Assembly: GCA_006384855.1 (NCBI GenBank)
Contig: VCJN01003587.1
Span: forward strand, 37,149 to 101,148
Length of the DNA: 64,000 bases
From: Tetraselmis striata
Taxonomy: Eukaryota > Chlorophyta > Chlorodendrophyceae > Chlorodendrales > Chlorodendraceae
Reading direction: 5' to 3'
Under the pieces are notes generated by a model. It did not search any database. It saw nothing but the letters and a program-made list of their open reading frames with translations, and had not been told where the DNA came from. Numbering within the stretch: the first letter of the stretch is position 1; every line of letters begins with the position of its first letter. Positions 13,601-22,759 of the stretch are shown here, in pieces. The translations under genes and the position numbers were made by a program.

Positions 13601-16600
13601 GCAGGACCAGACACTGGCCCGCTGGGGCGCGTGGCCTGCCTTGAGATGCCAATTGGGAGATAGTCCGGAATTGTCGTGACCGACTCGAATCTTCTCCAGG
13701 TCGCCCACTTCTGCCACCAGCTCAAACATATCGGAGCGCCCGCGATCGAAGTTCTTGGCGCTGCTCTCCAAACGCCGCGCCCCGCTGTCTCCAGACGAGC
13801 CAAACAGGGTCAAATACACGTTGGCAGAGGTGCCAGCACCTCGCAGGTCGCTGGTTGACACTTTCACCTGCGCAGGAGAGCTCCGAGAGGTGAGCAACTT
13901 CCACCACGACAGCCCCGGGACGCAGACAACTCCAACTGATCATGCTTGCATGGGCACCACGGGAGGGGCAGCAACCTTGTAGGACACCGGCAGGGTGGCG
14001 ATGCCGCCCTTGGTGAGGAGCCGCACACACTTGCCGTCACCCTCGTCAGCAGCAAGCCACTTGCCGCACAGGAAGCTCGTCACGGAGTCCGGCCCATCAC
14101 GCAGGCCCACCTCCACCCTCTCCAGGTGCCATCCAGCTGCACTTCCTGGACAGCAGTCGCAGTATACATATTGTCAGCCCAGGCACAGAGACTATTCATA
14201 GCGCTTAGAAACACAAACGCTATGCGGAAAATTGGCGTTATTGAATCATAGCGCTGCACCTGTGTTGTCATGCCCAATGCGCACGCGCTCCACATCCTTC
14301 ACATCCCGGCCCTTCACTTCAAACTGGTCTCGCCGCCCACGCTCAAAGTTGGACGGGTGGTTGTCCAGCCGCAGCTCAGCGGTGTGCTCGCCAGTGGAAC
14401 CGTACAACGTGCAGAACACGTTTGCCGACGTCTGTGCGCCCCTGTTGCAGCACATTAGGGCATGATGTATCTCCATCAGCAGCGGAGATACATTTAATGG
14501 CACTGCTGCATTTGCACCTCCATAAAAAAACCTGGGGGGGGGGGGGGGGGGGGGGGGATTCCAACAGCTGTCCCCTTTGTCATATTCCGTTTGCGGGTGC
14601 CGAACCGACTATAAGAACCACAGAATAAAGAACACGCTATGTCCTTCTTGGTCCAATTTCAGACGAGCACATCACGATATCAATGCCAATTAAGATCTGT
14701 CTTTCGCACCCGAGTTCTGAGAGCCAAAAAATTGGGTCGGTACAGTCGGGTCGGCACCCGTACCTCTTGTCGCTGGTCACGGTGGTGATGCGGTAGACAA
14801 CGTTAGTGTCCGGGATGGCGTTCCGAGCGGAGTCAGGCTCCGACACGATGTCCTTGGCAGGCGCGGTCACAGCTGCGGCTGTCACCATTGCATCCGCGTC
14901 CTGATAGAGATGACACGGTGGTTATAAGCAACCAAGGCCGCGGCAAGGCCGGCGTGCGGGAAAGCGCAGGAGGCACCAGACAGCCCTTACAATGATAAGC
15001 TTCCGCTGTGGAGCATAGTAGACCTCCACCTCGTTCGGCGCTGTCAACAGCGTGGCCTCCGGCTCCGCTTCTCTCACCACCTGCCATTGAAAGACTGACT
15101 GGTCCCGCCCTCCCACGGAAATCACCCACCTGTATACACAACGTCCCCACATATCATCCGAGCTCCGCGCTGAGCTGATGCATGTTGACTGGCAAGCATA
15201 AAATAAGCTGTGAAGTCTTGCACATGTAGTTCGTGCACCTCTGGATGGCAACAGGGGGAGATTCACCTGTTGTTCACCGTAAAGCGCACGCAGGTGACAT
15301 GACTCGAGTGGCCGCCATACTCGCGCTCTGGAGCATCCTCCACCACACACGGGTACGCAAAGACGTGGACCTTGCCATCATCACGCCCTGTGACCACATA
15401 GGGCATCTCGCCCACGAGTGGATCCCCATCGAAGGCGTGCGGGTAGGTACGGGAAACGGCATTGATGTCCGTGCCGTCATCGTCGTCCCGCCAAATTCCC
15501 ATCACAGGAAAACCCAGGGAACCTACGAGCCACACCGTCATTGTTAGAAACAAGCAAAGCGCTGATGCGTTTCCGAAAATCAGCAGTCAGCACTGGCGCA
15601 ATGGCCAGGCTGGTGCTGGGTTAGCCAACCCTGTGAAGCCAACACCGGGTTGTTAATGCAGCGCGGCATCGTGAAGTAGCGGGCGTACACGTCCAGGTGT
15701 CCCATAGTGTGTCGTTCTGCGCCCGCTTGAGCTTGCGGCCAGAGTGGGGCTCGAAGAAAAGCAAATCGTAGGCGCCGCAGTTGGACATGAGCACGCGGCT
15801 GTCGGCGGACCAGTCAATGTGCGTGATGTATGACGAGTGCCCCTCGCACTTGCTCAGCATGCGGTACCTGATTCAGCACATAGAGGGCGTCAGCCTGCGG
15901 TGGGGGTACGCGCCCGCTGTGGCAGGCAACGCTGGGCTCAGAGGATAAACCAGCAGCATCGTGAAGTACAATGCGCGCAGGCAGCGGCATGGTCACTTCA
16001 TGCAGGGACGCAGCCGGGCGAGCAGGCGCACCCATTGCGCACATCCAGAATGTAGATGAAGTTGTCATTTGAGCCTACCGCCAGGTACTCTCCGCTTGGG
16101 GAGTACTTTAGCTCTGAAACACGCTCCCCCGCGCACCTGCCACATGCGGTGAGCCACCAGGGCAATTGACATCAGGGCAAGTTCATCCCTGTGCAGCGAT
16201 GCCTGGCGCAAGCTTTGGTGTTCCCCATTCAAAAAAGACGCAAAACAATACAACGCGGTCATCTAGAAATACGGCGACGAAGCGGCCAGGGTGCTGTGGC
16301 TGGGCCCGTGCGTCACTCACTGCCGAGGTTGTCCAAAGTCGTGTAGTGCGTCCTCCTCATCCAGTTCCAGCACCTTCACGGTGCCGCAGCGGGTGCCGAC
16401 GGCTAGGTGGGAGCCATCCGGGGAGAAAGCCAGCGCTCTGCAGACAAAGGCACCCACGCTGGCACGCGCCTGTGAGCACGACGAGCGGCGTCAGGCACTC
16501 GGGTGAGCTTTACACGAAGTGATCAAGAGAAGGGCCCGGCTTTAAGCCTGCATGATTGCCTGGAAGGAGGCAGACGCGGGCGGGAGGCACTGTGAGGCAG

Positions 16601-19600
16601 GCACGGACGATAAGCTGGTGCGTCTTCGCATTCCAGTAGTACACATACGGCGCCTCCGACGCCGTGACGAATTTGTGCGGGCGCACGGGGTGACACGCGA
16701 TTGCCATGTGGTCATAGCCGCTGTCCACACGTGCGTGCTGGCCATGGAGCAGCACCTCCGTGGTGGAGCTCTCGCCACTACATGCCCAGATGTCGCATCT
16801 GGGAGACAGAATAAGTGATGTAAATATCTCAATGCCGCATCAAGTGAAAGCACAGCATCTCCACTCGCTACAGAGAACCGATTGACACGACGCGTCCAGC
16901 GTAATGCAGAGCTGTAAGCGCAGAGGGAAGGCAAGGGCGGGCTAGATTCACCTGGCTGTCCCAAAGACGATGGCTGTGCTGTTCGGCAGTGTATCCAGGG
17001 AGCGGACTGCAGGCGGCTCTTGACCCGGCTCAACCACCTGCGCACGGTGTCAGAGCTCAACCACGCCATGGACGCCGCCTGCCAAGTCCACAGCGGGGAA
17101 GAGTCGGGAAAGCGCACCCTGATGGTGCCCATCTCGCGGCCAAGGCTGCCGCCAGTGATGTCCCATCGCCTGATGATGCCGTCTGCACCAGCAGACACTA
17201 GCTCCGTGTCGTTGAAGCGGGTGCAAAGACCGCGGACGCCGTTGAAGGAGGGCGTGCCGTCATGCACGCTGTCCACCTTGCGCCCCTGCCCGTGGGCATC
17301 GATTTTCTGAGGAGCCGGGGGGGGATGTGCGTTAGTCATGCCAATGGTCGGGCTGATCGGTGGAGTCCATGCAACTGGTGGGCGCTCACCTGGAGGCAGA
17401 CACCCTGAATGTCCCAGATGAGCAGCTCGCCGCCGGGAGTACCGGTCACCAAATGCTGTCCGTTTGGCAGCCACACTGCGCTGAGCACGTCATCCACCAC
17501 CGCGCGCTTCTCTCCGCGCTTGCTTAGACCCCCAAAGCGCCCCAGCATCGGCTTGTAATCTTCAGCGTGGAATCGCTTGTTGTTGATTTCCTCAGCGCGC
17601 TTCTCGCGCTCATCCTGAAATGGCGTTCGCGGACACTTACGGGTAAGTGAGTGCACAAGTGCTGAGGGCCACCGATCTAGGCTGGGCGACTGAGGACGCT
17701 GGACGTGCATCTAGTTGGCCGGCCAAATCAGGAGCGGCCTCGGCGGGCTGTCCCACCCGTTTCTGCCAGGACCAAAACTTTATGTGACGGCGCCCGTAGG
17801 TGACAAAGGACAGGTACACTTTCTTGCTGCGAGCCTTCCCGTCCTTGCCGGCCAGCTGCACTCGCCTGACTTCGTACGGATTCCAGCAGATGCCGTACAC
17901 CTGCAGTCAGGGGGTCAGCATGCGGTGATGCATCGCGCCAGCCTGCCTGCCGCAGCACCACGACATGCATGCTCTGCAGGATGGGAAGATTCAGCAATGG
18001 TTCAGCACAGCACCTGCGGAGGCTGCCCGTTGAATGCAGGTTTTGCAGGCGTGATCTGTACTGCTCGAGGCTTGGAGACGTCCCAGATCGTCAGGGTGTG
18101 CCTGTTGTCTGCACACACGATGGCCAGGAGTGTTCCGCAAGGGGAGAATGCCATCGCCGCTGCGCAGCACACCGCCACAGCAAACGGACACGCATCAATA
18201 CAGTTGACCCACCAACCGGTTGCGCCAAGCCTGCTACCCAAAGTAAATAGAGCAAACGCCAACATGCAGCAGTGATCCGGCTTGTCCCAATGTGGTAGCC
18301 GCAGTCTCGCAGGCCACACATGACTGCACAGTGAGGCGGTGCGGCTTACCAATGAAGCGGCTGGAGACGCCGTCTTCAGGTGGGAAGGATATCTTGCTGA
18401 TCAGCGCTGTGGTGGAGGTGTCCCAGATGCACACATAGGGCGTGCGATCTGAACCCTTGGCCTGTTCACTCACCTGCACGTCAAGCACGACCGCCAACCG
18501 GCAGCGCACCGTGCCCTTAGCGCTGCTGTCAGGCACAGCCCGGGGCACACCAACCCTCCCAGCAGCGCTGCCTACCTGCCCAGATGCCACACGCTGGCGG
18601 TCTGGCGAGATTGCCATGCACTTGATGTCGTCAGTGTGCCCCTGTGAATCAGATGGCAGATACACCGCATGTTGTCTCAACAGCGTGGAAAGGTGGTGTT
18701 CTGCCAGTAGGGGGGTGCCCTGCAGGAGGCACTCATGCAGGCAGAGTACGGCCACCCTTCCTCCGTACCCAGAAAAATGCCTGAGTGTGGCTCTCCGTAT
18801 CGTACACAATACCGATTGCGGCTGTGTAATACACAATCCGGCCCTGTGCTGTGAAGAACACGTTGGGTGCGGTGTTGTTCATGCCGGCATATCCGTAAAC
18901 AAACTCCAGGTTGAGGCCTGCCGTTGGCGGTTCCCCTGATCTGATTGCGTCAGAGCCGTCCCAGTTTGATGGAGGGAACACCACCTGCGACAGTGCGTCA
19001 GTGAGCGGGGCTGGAAGAAACGCAGGGAAGCGCCATGCCAGACTCGATGCAAAAGCTCGAGAAGGGTCTGGATGCGGCGCGCTGGGTGAAGATGCACAGC
19101 ACAGGACCCACCCGCTTGCAGTGGCGCTCCTTGATGCCCCCACGGAAGCTGGCATCATGACCCCGCTTGTACGCGCCCTGCCGTGCCGTGATGATATAAG
19201 CCTCCCCGCAAACTTCCTTCTCAGAATCACAAGTAGGGGAGGTATGGAGATGAGCGAGCTGTACGTACTGGGACGGGATTGTTACCTTCTGTGTGCCGGC
19301 CATGCCCAGCACGCGCACCGAGCTCTGCAGCAGCCGCTCACAGAACACCTGCAACAAGGTATCGGGAGAGCAGTGCTCAGAGTCATGCCGCATGCCCTTA
19401 CGAGCTCACGCACTAGTTCCGCGGGCGCAGCAGGACTCCCGCAAGAGGGAGAAGCGGGCGCCAGGATGGGGGCGCAGACCTCGTACGGGAGCAACCCCTC
19501 CGTGTCGCAGCCATACTTGACGAAAAAGGCGCGCGCCTGCTCCTCCTGCACCGTCACGCTGAAGTGCGCCCACACGCGCCGGAACATGTGTTCGGTGCAG

Positions 19601-20437
19601 AGGCCGGGTGGCACGTACTGCCCCTTGGCCTGCGCCCGTTGCTCTCTCCTGCGAAACTCCTGCCGGCACACCCCAGCGTCCATAAGCAGCGCCGCCCGCC
19701 TCCCCATGCAGATCGCCATCGCCGACGAAATCACTGGCTATTGAATGGGCCGCGCGGTAGGGATACCTTTAGCAGAATTGCACGCTCATCTGCGTTGAAG
19801 CTCGCCAGCGCTCCCAGGGTCGCCCGCATGAGATCCTCCAGCTCTGCATGCACCGGCCAGCAATGCACCGCCAAGCTCAGGCTCAGCCACAGCGTGCAAG
19901 GCGCTCTCAGCGCGGCCAGAGCAGACAAGACGCGCTATTGGCCGGCAGCAGCGGAGTTTAATTGCACCTTGCACCTCCTGGAACACAGCCGCTGCTGGCG
20001 TGCCCATGTTGTGCCCTGGAATGGCCCTTGTTGTGGTGCCGCGGCGCGTGGTATGTCCGTTGGCCGCCGCCCTGTGCAAGTCGTGGAATAGCGTGCCTCA
20101 GGCACCGGCTGACTGTCGCATGACATCCCAAGATGACATCCCAAGCTCGCGGCGGCACAAGTCAGTCTGTACTAGGCAGCAGGGCGCGGGTTTGCCTTTT
20201 CTGCTTGGGCAGTGTCGCAGCGGGGACGCCCCACTTGGAGTCGCTCCAGTACTGGTAGGCATTGTCCCTGCCTGGGGAGTTGTGCTGCCCTGAACACCGT
20301 GCACATAAGGTCGTTAGGGATGGCTGGCATCGCCCACCCTGCTGTCATCTGTGGCGCCGCTGCCTGCAGCCGCACCCACCTGAGGTTCCCGCTGCCCCAA
20401 ACCCCCGCGTCCAGGAGTCCCGCTTCACAGATTGCCT
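95..20437 (-). CDS. Giant EML-PLAT fusion protein (HELP/WD propeller plus at least 19 PLAT domains)
   Basis: One continuous minus-strand series of exons runs from about 20.4 kb to the left edge. In order it encodes an unrecognised N-terminal region, an echinoderm-microtubule-associated-protein-like (EML) HELP and WD-repeat module, and at least 19 PLAT/LH2 beta-sandwich domains. EML proteins bind microtubules, and PLAT repeats (as in LOXHD1) bind membranes or proteins at stereocilia and cilia. A role linking the axoneme to the ciliary membrane is therefore inferred. No internal stop or start signal separates the modules: the last WD repeat (about 15.1 kb) is followed within one linker by PLAT 1 with compatible splice phases. 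The last visible coding exon ends either at a TAG (95-97) or at a good donor, CAG|GTACGA, at 107/106, so the C-terminus may lie outside. The true start codon was not found. Introns are numerous, and several contain long sense-strand C runs. Confidence 0.85.
1600..8340 (-). other. PLAT domains 8-16: alternating two-type superrepeat
   Basis: Approximate spans are PLAT8 8340-7780, 9 7650-7000, 10 6830-6330, 11 6330-5710, 12 5710-5205, 13 4652-3980, 14 3975-3570, 15 3350-2400 and 16 2400-1600. Even-numbered units (type A) share an LDSSxNDFERG turn, an xSDGKG(L/M)GxAWHL strand and, in units 10, 12, 14 and 16, FPFxxWxDxxHG. Units 10, 12 and 16 add a DRDGDG loop. Odd-numbered units (type B) share IExHGDxG, KLDN before an intron, IGHDNxG and FPCxxWLxKxKxxGLxGC. 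Type A usually has its intron just after FERG; type B has it between the KLDN strand and FERG, and often another after WHLQQV. The alternation of motifs together with intron positions indicates amplification of an A-B pair rather than of single domains. Confidence 0.8.
3449..3565 (-). repeat. Paired sense-strand poly-C runs inside a PLAT14 intron
   Basis: The intron that follows ...WIDKEHGC opens GTGAGCTG and then has a C run of more than 20 nt on the sense strand (3542-3565, seen as G on plus). A second C-rich run lies at 3449-3470, closer to the acceptor at about 3400. Similar runs occur in other introns of this gene, at 787-806, 1976-2006, 9070-9103 and 14535-14558. Exact lengths of such homopolymers are unreliable in any assembly. 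Confidence 0.75.
9990..10141. repeat. GATAA/AAGAT-type microsatellite in an intron
   Basis: Degenerate pentamer repeats (aagat, agata, gatta) fill this stretch of the PLAT6 intron, between exons ending near 10200 and starting near 9930. It is much more AT-rich than its surroundings and has no coding potential. Confidence 0.85.
14594..14760. mobile_element. MITE-like element, copy 1
   Basis: A 167-nt segment bounded by inverted ends, CGGGTGC at the left and GGCACCCG at the right. It is clearly related throughout to a second copy at 55481-55645. The right copy edge is flanked by TA; the left flank reads TG. It lies in the intron of PLAT1, and the host exon ends AG|GTA immediately before the terminal CGGGTGCC, so the element begins at intron position +4. 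No transposase is encoded. The TA flank suggests a Tc1/mariner-type target preference (inference). Confidence 0.75.
14990..18990 (-). other. HELP domain and about twelve WD repeats (EML tandem propeller)
   Basis: The HELP signature is in the exon at about 18985-18775 (LEFVYGYAGMNNTAPNVFF, GRIVYYTAAIGIVYD). WD repeats follow across successive exons: GHTDDIKCMAISPDRQRVASG, TPYVCIWDTSTTALISKISF, AMAFSPCGTLLAIVCADN, VYGICWNPYEVRRVQL, DVLSAVWLPNGQHLVTGTPG, LVSAGADGIIRRWDI, MAIACHPVRPHKFVTASEAP, LAVGTRCGTVKVLELDEED, YSPSGEYLAVGSNDNFIYIL, EGHSSYITHIDWSADSRVL, DDGTDINAVSR with GRDDGKVHVFAYPC, and GGHSSHVTCVRFTVN with VGGRDQSVFQWQVV. The order and the motifs DGTDIN, HSSHVT and GGRDQSVFQW match the EML tandem atypical propeller. 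In known EMLs this module binds tubulin. The usual EML N-terminal trimerising coiled coil is not recognisable here. Confidence 0.85.
19285..20437 (-). other. N-terminal exons of the EML-PLAT gene
   Basis: Reading down from 20437, a chain of exons joins in frame. AICEAGLLDAGVWGSGNLR is followed by an exon with DNAYQYWSDSKWGVPAATLP, then LEDLMRATLGALASFNADE ending at a donor near 19770. Next comes a segment with CRQEFRRREQRAQAKGQYVP and FFVKYGCDTEGLLPYEV (about 19690-19470). I do not recognise a named domain. The FFVKYGCDTEGLLPYEV stretch has the spacing of a degenerate EF-hand helix-loop-helix. Splice phases agree at the two joins I checked. Upstream of 20437 I could not follow coding sequence with confidence, so the initiating exon may lie further right. 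Confidence 0.5.
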
Positions 20438-20617
20438 GCACCAAGAGGCGGTGTCAGGCAAAGGAGCGCCCGAGAGGAGCGACTAGCAGCGGTGGCCAGG
20501 TCCCTGACCTGACCTGACCGATGGCGAGCAGCAGGGCGTTTCAGGGACTGGCTACGCGGCCTGGAAACAGCAAGCCCATCCTCCCCATGACGCATGCGCG
20601 CCTGACCCTGCCATGGG

Positions 20618-20651
<34 letters not shown>

Positions 20652-22759
20652 TTCCTTAGCAAAGAGCCAGCACCGAAGCAGGCGGCAGTGGAGATGTGCT
20701 TCTGTCGAGCAACAGAGGCATGCGATCTTTTATCCCCGCACAGCACCACGCTCTCCTACTCCCTGCGACCCGTTGGCACGACGCCATTACAGGACGAAAG
20801 CTGAGCGCTGTAGGGCCGCGTGAGTCCGCCATTGCGGCAGCGGTTGCACCTCGGCGGGCTGACGCCGCCCCGTGCGGGCGGCCCTGGAGATTTCTCCGGT
20901 GAGGATTGCGTCATGGCGCGGCTCCACGTGGAAGCAGTCTGGCCGCCGCGCAGCTGCCAGCTGTAAAGAACCCCCGCGTCTGCGGTGGGTGCAACGGCAA
21001 CCGGGTATTGTACTCGTAGGCGGGTAGCTGCTTGGGTCAACCCAAATAGATAGCTCGAAACGGCGACGTGTTTGACTTGCCTCACTCCTACCAAACGTGC
21101 CCGGACGTCGGCCGCACTGCCCTCTACACCGCCTCTGCCCCAGAGTTGGCGCCCCGTGTCACGTCGCTAGGAGCCACGGGCGGTGATACCGCAGAGCTAT
21201 TGTGATGCAATGATGTCGTGTCGTCGACCATATAGTCGCTAGTAGCGACTATGGTCGCTTCAGATGTTTCGCCTTGTCGCGCGATGTTTGTTTCGCGCAT
21301 TCGCCATAAATCCGCGCGAGTCGCGCGCCGAAAATCGGTTTTTTTCGCCCCGCCCGGGACAGGCCAGCAGGGGGCGTACCTGTACTATGAATAGGGCAGT
21401 TATTTATAAGGCAAGGATCGGCTGGGATGAGAGTTACCCCCCCCATGGTTGTGTAATTACCCAAGTAGTTACTGGTTCAAGTTAGTAAGTTACTTCATAG
21501 TAGTAAATGGCCATGGCTCCGCCGCTGGCGTGTTTGGCGCTCGGGGCGCGCGGCGCATTGCTGTTTACCTGGCCGGCAGCGCGCGGCATGCCCCCGCCAC
21601 ATGGCGGTGATGAAGCAATCAATGCGCTGAAACGTGCTGATGAGGCGTTGCCGATAGCAACCACACCTGACAGCAAGGCGCTGATGATAGAGTGATACGG
21701 TCATGATGTATAGCGGGCGGCATGGCTTGCTGGGAAAGGGGGGGGGCATGTAATTACTGGAGTAATTACTGGTTTACCTCAACCCGTAGTATATTGACAT
21801 GTAAGGGGTGACTCTCATCCTAGGCGATCGGGTCTATGCGGAAAGCCCTGGCGGTAGGCGACGCGCTTATAGAGCCATCAGGCGAATTGCCGAAGCATTG
21901 GAAAGTGGTTACCTGGGTACCAGGCGGTTTTGACGTAAGGATTATTGTTTACTACCAGTAGTTGATGTTTCCTCTGGACCTGTCTGCTTAGCAGGCGCGG
22001 TACGGCACCAGTACTACGGGTTTACTGGTATGTCCACGTTGGCTGCGTGCGTGCCCGTACCGTCCGAGCAGCTTCACCGACCCAGCAGCCCCCCGGCAAA
22101 TTCATCGTCCGGCGGAAATTGCCGTACGCCCGTAAGGCACCACCCCGCGCGCGGTGCCCGATGCAGCCATTCCGTGTAGCGGTGATCCCGCATGCTGATG
22201 TTTCGTCGTGTGCTTAAAGGCACAAGGGGGCTTGTTTGTCCCCATCTTCCTTTGTCGCAGCGAAGCCACCATGAGGTCGCGCTGCAACAGAGCTCGTGTC
22301 TTCGCGACAGCATGCAACGTCTTTGGTGTACAAGCCCCTCAAAAGTGATGCCCGGCGCCCATCTCGAGGACATGTCTCGCTGGCCGGGAAGCGGTCAACG
22401 ATCGTCCAAAGGGCACCATGCGCCGGCTCCTCGAGCCGACAACCAGTGTCCCACACGGACAACCGTTCGATTGATTCGGGGGGGGGGGGGGGGGGGGGGG
22501 GGGGGCGCTCTTTACTACGCCTCGCGACACAAGAGCCCCCCATGCCGCCGCCGTGCTTCGGCTCGATAGTGAAGAAGACAGCCATATCCGGCCAGGAACG
22601 ACCCATGCGCCGGTGGGAAATGGATGCGGCTTCAATGCGCTACTCCGCGTCACATCAACCGGGCTGGCCCTCGCAACTCCATGCACGCAGCAAGTCGGCG
22701 CCAACCGGCCACGCACCTCTACATGCCGCCTCCGGGCCACCCACACAGTCGGCTGCCGC
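20438..22759. other. Gene-free interval upstream of the EML-PLAT gene
   Basis: No convincing gene is visible. The interval holds a C run of about 30 nt at 20619-20649, a palindrome ATAGTCGCTAGTAGCGACTAT near 21231-21251, AT-richer low-complexity sequence at 21.2-22.0 kb, and a G run of about 27 nt at 22479-22505. Some 5' exons or the promoter of the EML-PLAT gene could lie here, but I could not trace them. Confidence 0.5.

Larger units (their letters stand above)
8430..14815 (-). other. PLAT domains 1-7 of the EML-PLAT protein
   Basis: Each PLAT unit shows the family landmarks: a YxVxVxTSDxxGAGTDxNV beta-strand pair, an NNFERG turn, a GHDN(S/N)G strand, a WHLxxVxV strand and a final F(P)CxxWL. 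Approximate spans are PLAT1 14810-14000, PLAT2 13870-13220, PLAT3 13220-12310, PLAT4 12175-11260, PLAT5 11120-10450, PLAT6 10310-9450 and PLAT7 9450-8430. PLAT7 is divergent: the FASKQSAGG and VDWCLEACELTHM segments replace the usual HDN and WHL strands, and its GAGTDADIS strand is separated by an intron from ETVILHGESGASG. PLAT4 has an inserted segment after its FPCSRWFDKG strand. The first PLAT is split by an intron whose donor abuts a MITE (see 14594-14760). Confidence 0.8.

Noticed and set aside
95..14815. Lipoxygenase or alpha-toxin gene suggested by PLAT/LH2 domains
   Set aside because: Only PLAT units are present. There is no lipoxygenase catalytic domain with iron ligands and no phospholipase domain.
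15233..20517. Numerous plus-strand open frames across the WD and N-terminal exons
   Set aside because: They are complementary-strand shadows of the minus-strand gene, with no family motifs.
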